This document shows, piece by piece, positions 33,150 to 45,314 of a stretch of 64,000 nucleotides of DNA. The DNA is from Prostheceraeus crozeri (lineage: Eukaryota > Platyhelminthes > Polycladida > Euryleptidae): assembly GCA_907163375.1 (NCBI GenBank), contig CAJQUW010013682.1:62001-126000 (forward strand). The letters are read 5' to 3'. A program made the translations under genes and the position numbers. The stretch's first letter is position 1. Each line of letters begins with the position of its first letter. A model generated the notes under the pieces. That model had not been told where the DNA came from. It was given only the letters and a program-made list of their open reading frames with translations, and did no database searches.

Positions 33150-33785
33150 TCCCGATTTTAAACTAAATGGTAATAAACCCAATGGCGATCATTTAATGTC
33201 AGTGTCAACCCAGAAAATGCTAGGCGTGCACGTGTCCACCGACATGAAGTGGAACGCGCATGTTAAGAAAATCGTCGCCCAGGCCTCACAAAGACTTTTT
33301 ATTCTGTGGAACCTTAAGAGTGCCTCCTGTAGTGATTCTGTTCTCCGCCAAGCCTATTTCGCCTTCATTCGTTCCATACTTCTGTACTGCGGTCCTGTTT
33401 TTGTCAATCTCCCTAGCTACCTTCTACGCAAAATTACTGCAGTTGAAAAGCGAGCCTCCCGCATAATAGGTACTGACATTACTCCCACGTACAACACCCT
33501 CCTTGAAAGAAGTTGTTGCTCCCTAATCAAGATGATAGCACATGACTCTCTTCACCCCCCTCGAGAGTGCTTCATCCTGCGGAATCCTACCCCCCGTAAC
33601 CGCCTTCCTATTGCTCCTGACTTCGCCAAAACCATCAGACTCCAATCTTCCTTCACACAGCTTTGTTCACCCAGATACTTGTAATTCCTCCATGCTTATG
33701 TATTTTGCTCTTTCACTGTTATACATGTCTACTGAATCATTGTTGTGGACTAATAAAGATTATTATTATTATTATTATTATTATG
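33150..33785 (+). pseudogene. CR1/L2-group LINE, 3' end with (TTA)n tail
   Basis: The open frame 33196-33684 encodes QKMLGVHVSTDMKWNAHV, then ASQRLFILWNLKSASC and ILLYCGPVFVNLPSYLLRKI, then VEKRASRIIG, the C-terminal signature of CR1/L2-like LINEs. The frame ends about 80 bp before ACTAATAAAGA, which is followed by a (TTA)n tract at 33761-33783, the simple-repeat tail this group uses. The rest of the element is missing by 5' truncation. The frame is still open, so the insertion is not very old. Confidence 0.85.
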
Positions 33786-34261
33786 GTAATATATACAGGT
33801 TAAAATACTGTTGCCTTCAAATGAATGAGAATCAGGAGACGAGTTAACAAGAAAATATAGATATTTGCAGCATGCGGGAAGTGAAGTATAATAAATTATA
33901 GAAGTTATAACAATTATTATTAAATATATTAAACGCTTGTTTAATGCTTTATCTCAAAATGCGGTTCATCATTTCGGTTGATAATCTCTAGAAACAATTT
34001 ATTAAGAAAATATAAAATGATATCTGAATGCTAGTAATCTTCATATAACTTATTAGGATTAATTTGATGCAATTGAGGTCATATTACAACTTACAAATGA
34101 GTAAATTATCGAAAGGTTTAGCTGTTCTCCCCATTTATTACCTACTTTATGCCGCAACGGTTGCTCTCCATAAGGTTACAATGCTAATATGTCATTATGT
34201 AATCACAAGAAACCTGGCTATTGATTAATTTATCATCTTTCAGCAGGTGTAACCACTGTGA
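33786..34261. other. unassigned AT-rich
   Basis: No feature recognised. Confidence 0.3.
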
Positions 34262-34293
34262 GACACGTTTCGATCTGTTGGGCCTCATCAGTC
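34262..34293 (-). ncRNA. hammerhead ribozyme motif
   Basis: On the minus strand: CTGATGA, a short stem II (GGCCC-AACA-GATC, with one C-A mismatch), then CGAAACGTGTC. Both conserved core boxes (CUGANGA and GAAA) and the GUC cleavage triplet are intact, with the minimal stem III typical of retroelement hammerheads. Stem I can form between GCCAC just upstream and GTGGT about 6 bases after the cleavage site. Such motifs are known from Penelope-like elements and retrozymes; no protein frame accompanies this one. Confidence 0.7.
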
Positions 34294-35338
34294 GTGGCAG
34301 ATTCGAGCCAAAGACGTTGGACCTAGAGTACATGCAAACACACCCTCTAAAAACAATGACATAGCAACATCTAGTCAGATCGAGAATGTCTGCCTTATCG
34401 AAGGCACGAAAAGGTGGGATGCACTCTGCAGTCATTTAGCATCCGACATTAAGGCGCTTCACGCAAGGGTTGTCACTTGTCATACAAGACATACAAGTAG
34501 ACATGACAATGAGACCATAACACTGAGCTGTACATTTTTCGGTGAAGAGCAAGCATGATAATTGCTAAAAATATTATCCGATATTGTTATAAATATCATT
34601 TGGAACAAAAAAAATTCAAAATAAATTATGAAAATGTTATCAACGCTTCAAAATCGCTGATAATACAACGATCTAGAGTATGTGCTGCTAGAAACGTTTA
34701 CATAAGAGCAGACAGGATGTCAACCACCATGAAAAGCTCAGGATGTACATATTTCTTGGAAGTTAAGTCCATTAAGCAAGAACTAGGTAATCTGAGGCCT
34801 ACAAAAGGTCTATCGCATCAAGAATGCAGACAGATGACCAAGCTACATGCAATTGTAAGCGCGCATAACTCCAAGAACACTTCTACTCGTAAATGCTTTC
34901 ATTAGTGACATTTTCTGTAATATCTGCTGATTATTTACCCTTACCTAAGAAAAGTATATTATAATCAATTTAACAGATCGAAATAATGACTATGAAATTG
35001 CATCGTAGCATATTTCAGATCGCAGCATGAGTGAACATGCTGTTCGATGAGAAGAATTCGCTCTACTATTACTGTCAGGCAACGAAGCAACGATGACTTA
35101 TATAATAATAATTAGACTGAATACATGAAAGTCAATTTTAGGTCAAATATTCGCCGTCTATCCAAATACATCTTATCAAATAATACAAATTACTCCTCAC
35201 TTATCCTAAAGAAAAAAATTAGGTCGAGAGATACATTCGCGGCATCGCTTCGGTTTGATCAAATAAACATAGTTCATCTTCTTAAATTTCAACTACATGA
35301 GTAACAAAAAAAGACAAGTCTTTATAGAGACACATATA
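34294..35338. other. unassigned
   Basis: No gene recognised. A plus frame at 34555-34905 has no domain. The stretch may include the rest of the hammerhead-bearing retroelement and the 3' flank of the INO80B gene. Confidence 0.3.
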
Positions 35339-35344
35339 TTTAAT
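35339..35344 (-). promoter_or_regulatory. probable polyadenylation signal (ATTAAA) of the INO80B gene
   Basis: ATTAAA on the minus strand about 70 bases after the INO80B stop codon. Position is plausible for a short 3' UTR; no other evidence. Confidence 0.4.
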
Positions 35345-35414
35345 GCAAAATACTCAAAGCGTCAGACTAATACAAGAGCTGCCGTTGGTGAGGTCACAAC
35401 AAATGCTTGCAACA

Positions 35415-36179
35415 TCAGGCTTTGATAGACTGCAGATCGAGTTTATAACATTGCAAACTGCAGACAGAGTGTCCACTCTGACGTCCCACATACTTTCTTG
35501 GCTTCCCACATCCCTCTATGGCACATATCTTAGCTAATGGTATTGGTAGAGCCTTAATTGATTTAATGGGGAATTCAAACCCGGATGGATATGAATATGA
35601 ATTCATATTTGTATTTGACAGAAACCGAATCATATGAAGACGATCGTCGTCAGTATGAGCATCAGCTGAAGTCTCAGGAGCTGAAGATAACAAACCACTG
35701 TCAACTGCCGGCGAGGAAGCACTTGAGCAGCGAGCAGTGTTAGCTGGACTCGATTTGAATTTGAGCAGACGATTAACCGTTTCTTGTTTCTCTTTTTCGT
35801 CCTTGGCACGAGCTAATTCTCTCCTACGAATGGCGAGACGCTTCGCTTTCAAAATTTCTTCTTCAGTTAACGGAACTGTCTCCTGATAGCGCTTTCGTTT
35901 TGCCACCTCTGCCAGTTTCCGTCGCCGCTTACCTTCTATCAAAGCTTTCTGACGCACTGTCATAGCCTTCTGAGGCTTGGAGGTACCTGAAGAGCTCGAG
36001 GAAACTTCATCTTCTGAAAGGGATAAATTATCTACTGGAGTTTCAGCTGTTGTATCCTCATCATCTTTTTCGTCTTCCACTTGTGTCATGTCAAACGTTT
36101 CGTCCTCACAAACTGATGTCCGTTCTGAGTCAGAATCTTCCATCCGCACCACAACCACACGGCGACGACGGGTTGAGGC
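35415..36179 (-). CDS. INO80B: INO80 complex subunit B (PAPA-1 / ZNHIT4), 3' terminal exon
   Basis: The exon starts after acceptor TTATTTCCTAG (AG at 36181-36180) in phase 0 with ASTRRRRVVVVRMEDSDSE and runs to the stop at 35415. It holds an acidic, Ser-rich stretch, then the PAPA-1 conserved region (MTVRQKALIEGKRRRKLAEV, then RYQETVPLTEEEILKAKRLA and RRRELARAKDEKEKQETVNR). Near the C-terminus is a HIT-type zinc finger, CAIEGCGKPRKYV...HSVCSLQCYK. This order is that of INO80B, a nuclear subunit of the INO80 chromatin remodeller. The 5' coding exon(s) are not visible in the window. The gene is on the same strand as the TRIM-NHL gene, whose exons begin 3.5 kb further on. Confidence 0.92.
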   Translation of the reverse strand, partial: ASTRRRRVVVVRMEDSDSERTSVCEDETFDMTQVEDEKDDEDTTAETPVDNLSLSEDEVSSSSSGTSKPQKAMTVRQKALIEGKRRRKLAEVAKRKRYQETVPLTEEEILKAKRLAIRRRELARAKDEKEKQETVNRLLKFKSSPANTARCSSASSPAVDSGLLSSAPETSADAHTDDDRLHMIRFLSNTNMNSYSYPSGFEFPIKSIKALPIPLAKICAIEGCGKPRKYVGRQSGHSVCSLQCYKLDLQSIKA

Positions 36180-36917
36180 CTAGGAAATAATGCACACCAG
36201 TTACTAAGTTATTTGAAAAGTGGATATTATATACACTGGCAGAGAAATACATAGAAAATAAGAGAAAATTAGAGATAATAGAAAACGTTCATTAAAATTA
36301 GTCATCCTCCTTATCATACATAATATTCAAACGCAGCTAGTGCAAGGGAGTGGCAGCATTTTGCTCAAATAGAATGCACATTAAGGATGTGGAGTCGGAG
36401 TCTCTGAAGTCCTATCATTTTGGCCTGAGTCGGAGTCCTGTAAAATGATGGGACTACAGACCCCGACTAGCATCATATGGATGATCTCATATTTTGAATC
36501 GTCCCAAATATTTAGAGGCAAGTACTTCTCATTCAGTGTTAAATTGATATATCAGCTTTGTTACGTTCACGATCACATAAGTAAATTGTGACTTCCTGAA
36601 GTAATAGACACCTGTATATCATAAAAAAGAAGAATACATTTTCCGATCATCATAGAAATCAAATAGGCTACTGACCGCGCAATTTATCGAATAGAATCAA
36701 ATTCCATTTTCCCAATTAGTATCTGTTTGGTGTAATTATGTGGTAACCATGTTTCCTACTTTATTTCTCATACTATACTCCGTGTCATGTACCATAGTAT
36801 GTGGTTAGTAATGCATTTAGATATTTTCCTTTTGAGCTTTCAGGTTTTCGTGGGGTTTTGAAAATGCATCTCTTGCGATAAACTCAGTGCTTTGACGTTA
36901 TCACATGTATTAACAAC
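36180..36917. other. upstream intron of INO80B with a GGAGTCGGAGTC repeat
   Basis: Adjoins the INO80B acceptor. At 36380-36470, GGAGTCGGAGTC, GAGTCGGAGTCC and inverted GACCCCGACT words resemble one end of a hAT-type MITE, but no second end was found. No exon recognised. Confidence 0.35.
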
Positions 36918-37085
36918 TGGTAGCAGAGCCATGGCAGACTCCAACCTATGGACGATCAATGTCAAAGCCGTACCACCGGTGCATTCGGATACATCTTATG
37001 AGGATTGGAAGGAAATATAAATTTGGCAAACGTTAACCAAATTATCTGATACAAAGCAAGGTCCTGCTTCACTCATATTCAGTGA
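36918..37085 (+). mobile_element. Copia-like LTR retrotransposon fossil (PBS and gag start)
   Basis: TGGTAGCAGAGCC at 36918-36930 resembles the primer-binding-site wording after a Copia LTR. It is followed at once by a Met-initiated frame (MADSNLWTINVKAVPPVH..., SYEDWKEI, WQTLTKLSDTKQG) similar to the N-terminus of Copia-type Gag in metazoan elements. Only this short piece is seen; the element is broken and old. An LTR would lie just upstream, but its start could not be set. Confidence 0.45.
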
Positions 37086-37089
37086 ATCA

Positions 37090-37345
37090 ATATGTGGCCA
37101 CTAGAAAGCGGATCCGATCAAGTGCAGGGGACATGGTTGTGGAATGATGAGGTTCATGCGAAAGATGAATGATGAGAATGATGAGGTAAAGAGAAAGCGG
37201 AAGCTCTGGAAAGAATGGCAAAGAGGCGGTGTTAAAGAGGCCTACCAGGCTGCGAAGTGTGCTGCCAAGTCTGTGGTCTACTTCGTAAAGAAACGAGCAC
37301 AGGAAGAGAATCTCGCCAACCTTAATGTGGTTGAAAAGAATAACC
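37090..37345 (+). pseudogene. LINE linker fragment, RTE-like
   Basis: Encodes TWLWNDEV near 37130 and then KRKRKLWKEWQRGGVKEAYQAAKCAAKSVVYFVKKRAQ, comparable with the ETWWWNDEV...ARRKSRQTVWSAQ region between endonuclease and reverse transcriptase in the RTE at 52.9 kb. Truncated on both sides. Confidence 0.5.
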
Positions 37346-37970
37346 ATATAAAACCGATTTTCACACAATCCATATGATCAGTAGCCTGTTAAAACCAAGA
37401 AAAACCACACGTTAATTTTTCCCTCATACATATCCACGTCTCCAAACTGTGGCACGCATCAGGGAGGTAGCTCAAGTCCCTTGCATATGGAACATATACA
37501 TTAATGAAGCTTTGGATCTAGCGGCACATCTTACACTGTAAATTTAGCTCAACTAACCCCAATAATAGACCATTTAAAGATAATCTACGATCAAAAACCG
37601 ACGGCATCACTTCCATCATTAAAGCGGCAAAATACAAGTGCTTCCATAAGACAAAATTCTCATCTGAGTTCAATTCATACAAGCAACTTCCTCCAATATC
37701 CCACATACTCTTACGCAAATCTGGGCAGGACACGGACGCCACAGCAACTTTATACATAAAATATATCCTGATCAAAACCGTACTAGCTCAGAACGCGAAG
37801 CAATATCCCACATCATCTTTGTAGTCTAGACCCATTTGCACACAACACAGAAAGTAGCAAGCACGCACGGCCATAACAGAAAACATCCCATTTGAACACA
37901 TCAACCAAATGATCAATAATTAAACTACTCTCAACGCACCTGAAACATTCCTAAGTCATGCTAAGCCTAG
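37346..37970. other. possible LINE C-terminal relic, otherwise unassigned
   Basis: A plus-strand reading near 37715-37830 (TQIWAGHGRHSNFIHKIYP, then ISHIIFVV) vaguely resembles the GHG...Y..HIL.. tail found after some LINE reverse transcriptases. Weak. Confidence 0.25.
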
Positions 37971-37972
37971 TA

Positions 37973-40384
37973 GGGAGAATGGGGTGACATGGCAGTGACC
38001 TTCTGCCGCAGAATCTGTCCATTAGAAAGAAAATCCGAAATAAGCAAATTAAAGGTGTATTTGACTAAAATTATGGGAGATATGAAAACTTCTCCTAGAT
38101 CGCTTTTCCTGTTCTGCAGGGATCGATGAAATTGTTTGCATTTTTGAAAATGACTGATTTTTTCTTAGCCCACCATCAATATCAAATAATACTGCACACA
38201 TGAAGGCAAATAGTTCAATGACTTAATAGATGATGTTCTTTTGTCGATGTCAATTGCTATTGCTTTGAGAAGATAACTAATCTATTTCAAAAAGTCGAAT
38301 GAGGTGACATGGCAGCTTTTCATTTTCTGCCTTTTATCGATTCCTGGTCACAGTGATGAAAGTAACTCAATCCATGACGGTCATTCAGTGAATAAAATGA
38401 TCCACCACAATCATTGACTACTTTTATTATCTAGCCAAACCAAAGCAGCATGAGGCATAGATTGCTGGTGTCAAGTCAAAGTGGTCTTCGTGCTAACTGA
38501 TCTCCAAAATCATCTTGACTAAGCTGACCAAGGGAAAGCCACAAAATGATTTTCAATGAAGTGCAACATCAGAAACGATTTCAGCAACATCCAAAAAAAG
38601 GTTTGTCAAAATTATAGCCGAAAATATTATAAAAATTATAGCTCCATTCCGGTTTGTGGCTTACCCTCGGACAGCTTTGGCAAAACTTAGATTCAGGATC
38701 AATTTGTAAAGAGATCATTTTAAACTGGATCAGATTTCTCATGAATACCTATTGGAAAGTGTGCCTTCTAAGGTTGCGACATTTAAAATGTGATACTTCA
38801 AATGTGGTTACCTGTAAAAGGAGTCTTTTTCGATACACAACCCACCATTTTGAGACGATGTAATCCCTACTGTGCATGAATAATTGCGCATGAAATGCCA
38901 GTAATATGAAATGTCATCTTTTGACAAATGCACTTTCGTAATGCTAGTAGAGCGAGTATAGTTTACTCGATACATAGTTAATATACATAGCATAATTACA
39001 GCGATTATCGCATCCACCGTGGCAGAATTGACGTGGAGTTGCGGTCAAATTGACGTGTAGTTGAGGTTACTAAACTTATGAAGACTTGCGTGTGACAGCA
39101 GACTTCCAAAATACACGTTTGTAAATAATTGCTTCTTATTTGATTCCTATGATGAAATTGACGCTTGTGTGTTTTCATTGATGCTTTGTGTGCTGAGTGA
39201 GCGACGTGCGTTGAATGAATATCCATAATCATCAGACACTGTTTTTACTGTAATTTGCATCCATCCAATATAGTTGTTTTGTCAACATTTGTTTTCTTGT
39301 ACGACACACTAGCAGTATATATTTCAAATGTCATTTCGCACTTTCTTCTATGTAGTTCAATCTGACTAAATTATTTATTACTTCTAAGGTGAACGTGTGC
39401 ATTGAAATGAATTGAAAGGAAATGACAAGCATTCCGAAATAAATAATAAACTACTACCACTTTCAGTGATAATCTAACTTGACTTGCTATTATTAAGCAT
39501 TCTAACCAATAGGTTTCCCAATTTTTTTGGCTTAATAGTATTATATTATGACTTCATTTAATTCACTACGTCTATTAGGGAAGATTCTAATTTAATTTAC
39601 CTTAAGTACCACCGCAAATCTCGTCATATATAAAAAAACAAAAAAACTTTTTTAAAATTTATTGAAAACATACTTAAAATATGATCGATAAAAAACGTTT
39701 TTCTGCAACTCTAGTGCCTTCCAAAAAATTTCTCGAAGGGGTGGGGGTGGGGAGAGCTCGTGCCTTCACGTGGGATTCACTCGAAATTCTCGAAAGGTTC
39801 ACGAAAACACAACGGCAATAAACTCACTTAGACTGTCAAAAATGCATGACGGTTGAAAATTGTCTCATTCTAGTGGGGTAGGGGGACTTGAGCACGGTAG
39901 CCTCTCCCCATCCCCCCTTGAAGACGCAAGAGATGCGCACACGCTCTGATCGCTTCCTTTATTCGCTTACGTGCATTGCTGTAGGCTGAATGACATTTTG
40001 TTAAAAATACTTTATTAGCCTGGCTTCAAATCTTGAGAAACTGGGAAATTATCTAGGTGTGCTTGAAAGCAAATATGAACTGATTGTGGTAAAATTGAGC
40101 TAGTTGAGTTCCAGTTGATGTTAAAATAATGATTGACAGACATAAGAAGTTAGACTGAATACTGCCATGTCACCCCATCGATGGGGTGACGAGGCAGTTT
40201 TTGAACTTTTTTTGAGATTCAAATTAGATGGTCAAGAAATCCTCTTGAGGAATTTTGTCCACTATAAAAAAGTTGGGAAATACGCTGTATAGCATGGGTG
40301 AAACAATGCTTCTTAAAATTTGTTTTCATTATTTGGATGCGATGAATGATGATCATAATTGTTGCCATGTCACCCGATTATCCC
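37973..40384. mobile_element. DNA element 'M' with GGTGACATGGCAG ends and TA flanks
   Basis: Left end GGGAGAATGGGGTGACATGG (37973) and right end, in reverse complement, GGGATAATCGGGTGACATGG (40384) agree at 20 of 23 positions and are flanked by TA (37971-37972, 40385-40386). The motif GGTGACATGGCAG recurs inside at about 38310 (same sense), 40163-40175 (reverse) and 40185-40198 (same sense, one base changed). The last two are back to back in a palindrome around CCATCGATGG. So this may be two elements fused head to head (37973-40178 and 40181-40384). No transposase was recognised; TA flanks suggest Tc1/mariner-like mobilisation (inference). Confidence 0.6.
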
Positions 40385-40568
40385 TATAAAACCTAACACG
40401 TCTGATTAATTCCTAAGAGAAAGTGAAGACCTCTGAACGAAGTACCAAAAGAATCAAGGTTTCGGATCCCGGAGCGACAATCTGAGACTCTAAAAGAAGA
40501 TTATTTGTGTCTCAAGATCTGTGAACATTCAACTATGAACTCAGTATAAACATGTATGCTGTAGGCTA
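40385..40568. other. short unassigned spacer
   Basis: Lies between two copies of the M-type element. No feature. Confidence 0.3.
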
Positions 40569-40776
40569 GGGGAGAATGGGGTGACATGGCAGCATTTTGA
40601 CAATCATCCATTGCATCCAAATAATGAAACCAAATTTAAAAAACAGTGCTTCACCCATGCTAAACAGCGTATTTCCCAACTTTTCTATATCGGAAAAAAT
40701 TCTGCAAGAGGATTTCTTGACCTAATTTAAATCTCAAAAAAAGTTTAAAAACTGCCATGTCAACCCATCGATGGGG
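40569..40776 (-). mobile_element. left part of split M-type element (M')
   Basis: Starts GGGGAGAATGGGGTGACATGG after TA and is the reversed counterpart of 40179-40384 (shared CATTATTTGGATGC-, GGGAAATACGCTGT- and CCATCGATGGGG-type wording). It stops at GGGG, where the minus-strand LINE begins. Its continuation is at 60947-61176, 20 kb away. Confidence 0.8.
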
Positions 40777-42273
40777 TTTTTTCTCAGGAAACAGACTAGG
40801 AAAGGCCGGAGCCTATACCCCGAAGGTCCTAGCTGTGAGGAAGTTTGGGAACCTTAACTACAGACAGCTTGTCAAAAATAAAGATAATAAAGTGAACTGA
40901 CTCATATAACTGCTCAGATATCCGTATAACAAAAATATCTCTCAATCATATAAAAGGATTAACTAAATCAACTACAAACATAGACAACAAACAAAGTAAA
41001 ATGCGAAAGATAAAGACCAGATATAGCTGCTAACAAGACAAAGTTAAGATAACATGTAAGATTTGAAGCATACAAAGCAAAACTTTGAACGTTAGTAAGT
41101 CACTGCTTGTTAATCGCCTGTTTGAACTTTTGCAGGTCATACAATACTGGAAAGCAAGTTGACGGAAGTGCATTCTACAGTCGAGCAGTGCGCATGAAGA
41201 CGGACTGTTTGCCTATGGCAGTTCTACAAGTAGGCACAACTACAGTAGGGATGCGCTGATGTAGTCTGCCTGGAGACTCTGTTAGCAGTATACGTGAGTG
41301 TAGGAGGAACACAACCCGAAAGTTCTGAGGAACAAGCTCCAAAAAAGTGGTGGGTATATAAGACTTCAGCTGGCAACCGCTCGACAATGAGACAGTGGTT
41401 GGAGATGAGAGGTTCGCTTGACAACAGTAATAAGCCGAATTGCCCTCGCTTGAACTTTGTCGAGGATTTTCAAGCTGGTAGCAGGGGCACCATCCCAGAT
41501 ATAAGAGCAATACTCCATCAGAGGTCTGACCTGAGCTTTGTGTAGAAGTCTCAGGAGGACAGATCTCTGGAGGAGAAGAATGCTCTGGCACGAAAAAGAT
41601 AACCAAGTTATTGAGAAGCTCTTTTGGCAATAGCGTTAATGTGGTCATTCCACGCGAGATACAATGAGATACAAAGACCAAGAATCGATACAGAGGAGCT
41701 ATTTACTAAGGCATTACAGACCATAGTAACAGACAGAAACTCCTGAGATTTCTTAGTGGAGATTGTGAGATGTTGCGCATTAGATGCGTTGAAATCTATA
41801 AGGTTGTCATAGCCCCATTGCTAAATTCTATCAATGTCTTCCGAAAGACGTTCGTACATATCCCGACGACTTGGAGAAATGCTCGTTCTACTCTCTGCCT
41901 GATTTCGAAAGAATGATGAACAATGAATAGTGGCATCATCAGCGTAACAGTGTACCCGGGAAGAAAGATTGGACAACAAGTCATGGATGAAAATTAAAAA
42001 GAGAGTTGGGCTTAAGAGACATCCTTGTGGAACACTAGCATTGACTCTGTGAGTCAGAAGTAACGCCATCGACACGCACAGCTAACGTACGATCAGAACG
42101 GAAACTTGAAACCCAAGACACAAGCTCACGACAAAAACCGAAACTATGAAGTTTAGATATCAGCTCGACGTGCCAAACATGATCAAAACCTTTGAAACAT
42201 CCAGAGCAATAATTATTGATTCAACGAAAGGTTCGAGAACCTGAGCCCAAACGTGGGTAACGTAAGCAAGTAA
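40777..42273 (-). pseudogene. LINE-J reverse transcriptase palm/thumb and 3' end
   Basis: Minus frames contain LEPFVESIIIALDVSKVFDH (motif A, near 42.2 kb), ASVPQGCLLSPTLFLIFIHD (motif B) and HCYADDATIH (motif C) near 41.95 kb, then a C-terminal region ending NALPSTCFPVLYDLQKFKQA (about 41.15 kb) just before the stop and 3' UTR. Several frameshifts separate these blocks, so the copy is inactive. Confidence 0.85.
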
Positions 42274-42970
42274 CAGGCCTCCCACGCCTTGGAAAAAAAA
42301 TTTTTTTAGGTTTTTTCAGGTTTTATAAATATGAATTTGTAGGGATAGTACATTGAAATAGCAAAAAATCTGACTGTTCATCAATAAAAATATATTCTCC
42401 TTCTCAAAAATAGGAATCAAAATGATAAATTTTCATATTAAAAACACAAACTTATAAACTTAACAAAGTATAGATTATTAACAATATGCTCAATCAATCA
42501 AACGAGTATAACGCATGAGTTACAAATGTAATACTCTATGTATTCGAACACAAGCATTGTACGCTCGTATTATGATTCTTAGGCATATAATTGTTTAAAA
42601 TGTTCGCGCAATCAATTCAGAACGTCAGTCAAGAATAGAAAACCATAACGAGTTCTATTATTCTTTTTATAATACAAATTAACTCTAATATAAACGATTA
42701 TTAGAAAAAATCTAACCTTCAGTCTTGTGAAAACAAATAGGTAGAAACGGAATGTAAATCCAAAAACTTGAAGTGTTCGAAAACATATGAGTAATTACAG
42801 GAAGGGAGTACACTTACATAATTCATCACTACTGCTTGTCTAATTCTAGTCTTTGTTTCTTTAGAAGACCTATCTCCTGCAGGCCTGCTGAAGCTTTCTT
42901 TTTCTCTCAGCTCCCATTTCAATCTGGGAGCTTGCAGCTTGCAATTCTTGGGAGCTCAGAGGCTTTGCGC

Positions 42971-45314
42971 TTAATGCAGCTTGTAACTTCTTGTTCCGTC
43001 TGACATGACCTCATCTGCCACTCGAATTCCTTCCTCCTTACTCATAATTCTCTCATCTATCTCAGATAATCCACTTTTCTTTTGTCGTTCAATTTTGTTC
43101 TTATCTTTATTTAGTGTACTCTGTTGTGATTCAGCTTCCGCTAATCTTCGTTTGGATTCAAGATCATTGTGATATCGCTGTCTTGAATTTTTAACAGATT
43201 GCAGTAATTCGTTTGTTATGATAAATTTTGTGACCTTCCCTGAAACGATCAGTTTGTCACGAACATTTCTCAATGCAACGAGCGTATCCTCATTAAGCGA
43301 CGAACCATGAGCCTGCAAGATAGCTTTGTTTCGAGAAAAACCTTTCTCTGGACCGGAATTTCCATGTGACAATGACAGAACACATTTAACCAAAGCAGCC
43401 AATTGAGGAAATTTTGCCCGACCATTTTCATTTTGAATCTGGAAGACGCAAGCCCAGTACTCATCAATTGGTACAAGGGTTTCATTTTCATCCTTTTTGT
43501 CAATTTCGCACCATTGAGTTTCTACCTCTTTCCAATAGGAATGCTGGTTTCTTCTACTTTGATGCTTGTCCGTCATTGAAGTTCTGTGCCATTCTTTGGG
43601 GATATCCTCAGTTTGATATTCACGCCACTGACATCGAATAATATCGCATATGTCTTCATTGGTCAAGTTTTCATTCACGGAAAATACCCTATGCATTTCT
43701 TTGGACATACTTGGTGCAATTGTGAGTGCCAGCTTAGAAATTGCTTTTAGCGACCAAGATTCTAAGCGATTGTGTGAGTGTAAAGCTCGGGCATCTTTGA
43801 TAATCTCGTTTGTTATGGGCTCGCAAGTAACCTGCAGCTTTCACAAAAAACTTCAAACAATTCGATTGGACATCATGTTTTTCCTTTTCAGATACATTAT
43901 TCTCGCACAGCAAAACCAAAGCTCGTGTTCCTATGTCAACTTTGTTGAGATGTTTAAGATGTTTCGAGAAATTCATGGAGAAGAAGTCTGATTTGCTATT
44001 AACATGAGACGCCTTCATGAATTTCTGGGTGACGTTGCTCATCAGTTTGATCATGTTATCGTGCATATTGTGTATCATTGGCTCACTTGTTTGATGCGCT
44101 GTGAGATACCTCTCAAAATCCGTTGCAGCATATGCTACGAAGCTGATGTAGACTTGTGCGATCGGATCGGTCAGAACTTTAACAATCCTTTGGTATCGAG
44201 GCGTGTTTTCAATCTCTCTTTTGAAGGATTTTTGCTCTGGGAGATAAACAAGAAAATATTGCTTTAAATTTGGATACTGTTCAAGTATTCGCAAACACAC
44301 CTTCCGAAGAGACAGCCATCTTGAGGTAACGTGTCGCAACGCAACTCGTGGGGTTATATCAGTGAATGTCTCCATCATTTCATAGTCTTCACGACGAGCA
44401 GCGGACAATTTGAAGTAAGACGAAATTTCTATTACGAGTTTGTCTATGTCAAAACCCAAAACAGTCAAACCTTGACGAAAAGCATTATGTACTTTATGTA
44501 AAGTACATGTACCAATGTCTACAATAGTTGTCTGCTTATTTCCACAATGTCCCTTAAGCATGTCCTGGAATGCTTTGTTCACATTTGGACCATCCATACC
44601 GATGTGAATCAGCAAATGGGAACTCAACTGCATTTGATCTATCAACTTGAAGAAATGCTCCAAGAGTTGTTCACTGGTACAATGACCGGTAAACAGTGAA
44701 CCACAATACACAAACTATATTGTTTTTTTTTCGGACCAGAATTGGGCATATCCATCGTACTGTTTCTTGACCTGTGATGTTGTAGTTTCGTCAAATTTGA
44801 AACTATACGGACTGTTTCTCAAATCTCGAATATTTTCCTCTCGTATATGAGGTGATATCCCAAACTGGATGACATACTTCATCTTCGTTTCACTCATCTG
44901 GCAGCTTTTAACAATTTTTGAATCTGGAAATTGTTCTCTCAATATTTCTGTATCCTCAGTGGCACTCGAGAAGGAATAGTTACAATTGATATATTTTAAA
45001 GCTTGCAATATTTCTGCTCTCAGAACCTTGTTTTCCTCAGTGAGCAGTATCGTATTCGGCAATTGAATTGTACCTTTACCACTCATGGTAAAAGTTTGTT
45101 GTCTTTTCCTTCCAGAAAACACATTAGCGGCAGCTTTGTGTTTGTCACCTCTGGCATGAATCTTAATTTGTGCAATACCGGATTTATCAATCTTGATAAT
45201 TTTGTTACAAAATGTACATAATGCAGAGTATTTATCAGAAGCTGGTTTGATGAAGTCGAAATCATTCTCCCATGATGTGCAATAAGAAGTAGTACTATGC
45301 TTGCTCTCAGACAT
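42971..45314 (-). pseudogene. H1 hAT-type transposase, nearly intact
   Basis: Three consecutive frames on one strand. The first (45314-44715) begins MSESKHSTTSYCTSWENDFD with a BED-like finger CTFCNKIIKIDKSGIAQIKI plus HARGDKH, then FKFDETTTSQVKKQYDGYAQ (first catalytic Asp). One in-frame stop follows, then 44711-43734 with MDGPNVNKAF (second Asp) and GTCTLHKVHNAFRQG (the C..H insertion motif). After a frameshift, 43708-42971 gives LVKCVLSLSHGNSGPEKGFS (hATC with the catalytic Glu) and a charged C-terminal coiled coil. The two visible breaks suggest inactivity but recent decay. It is a distant paralogue of the transposase at 56.1-58.6 kb. Confidence 0.85.

Noticed and set aside
41294-41545. 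Plus-strand frame over the LINE-J 3' part
   Set aside because: Antisense to the LINE-J reverse transcriptase C-terminal region, without any motif.
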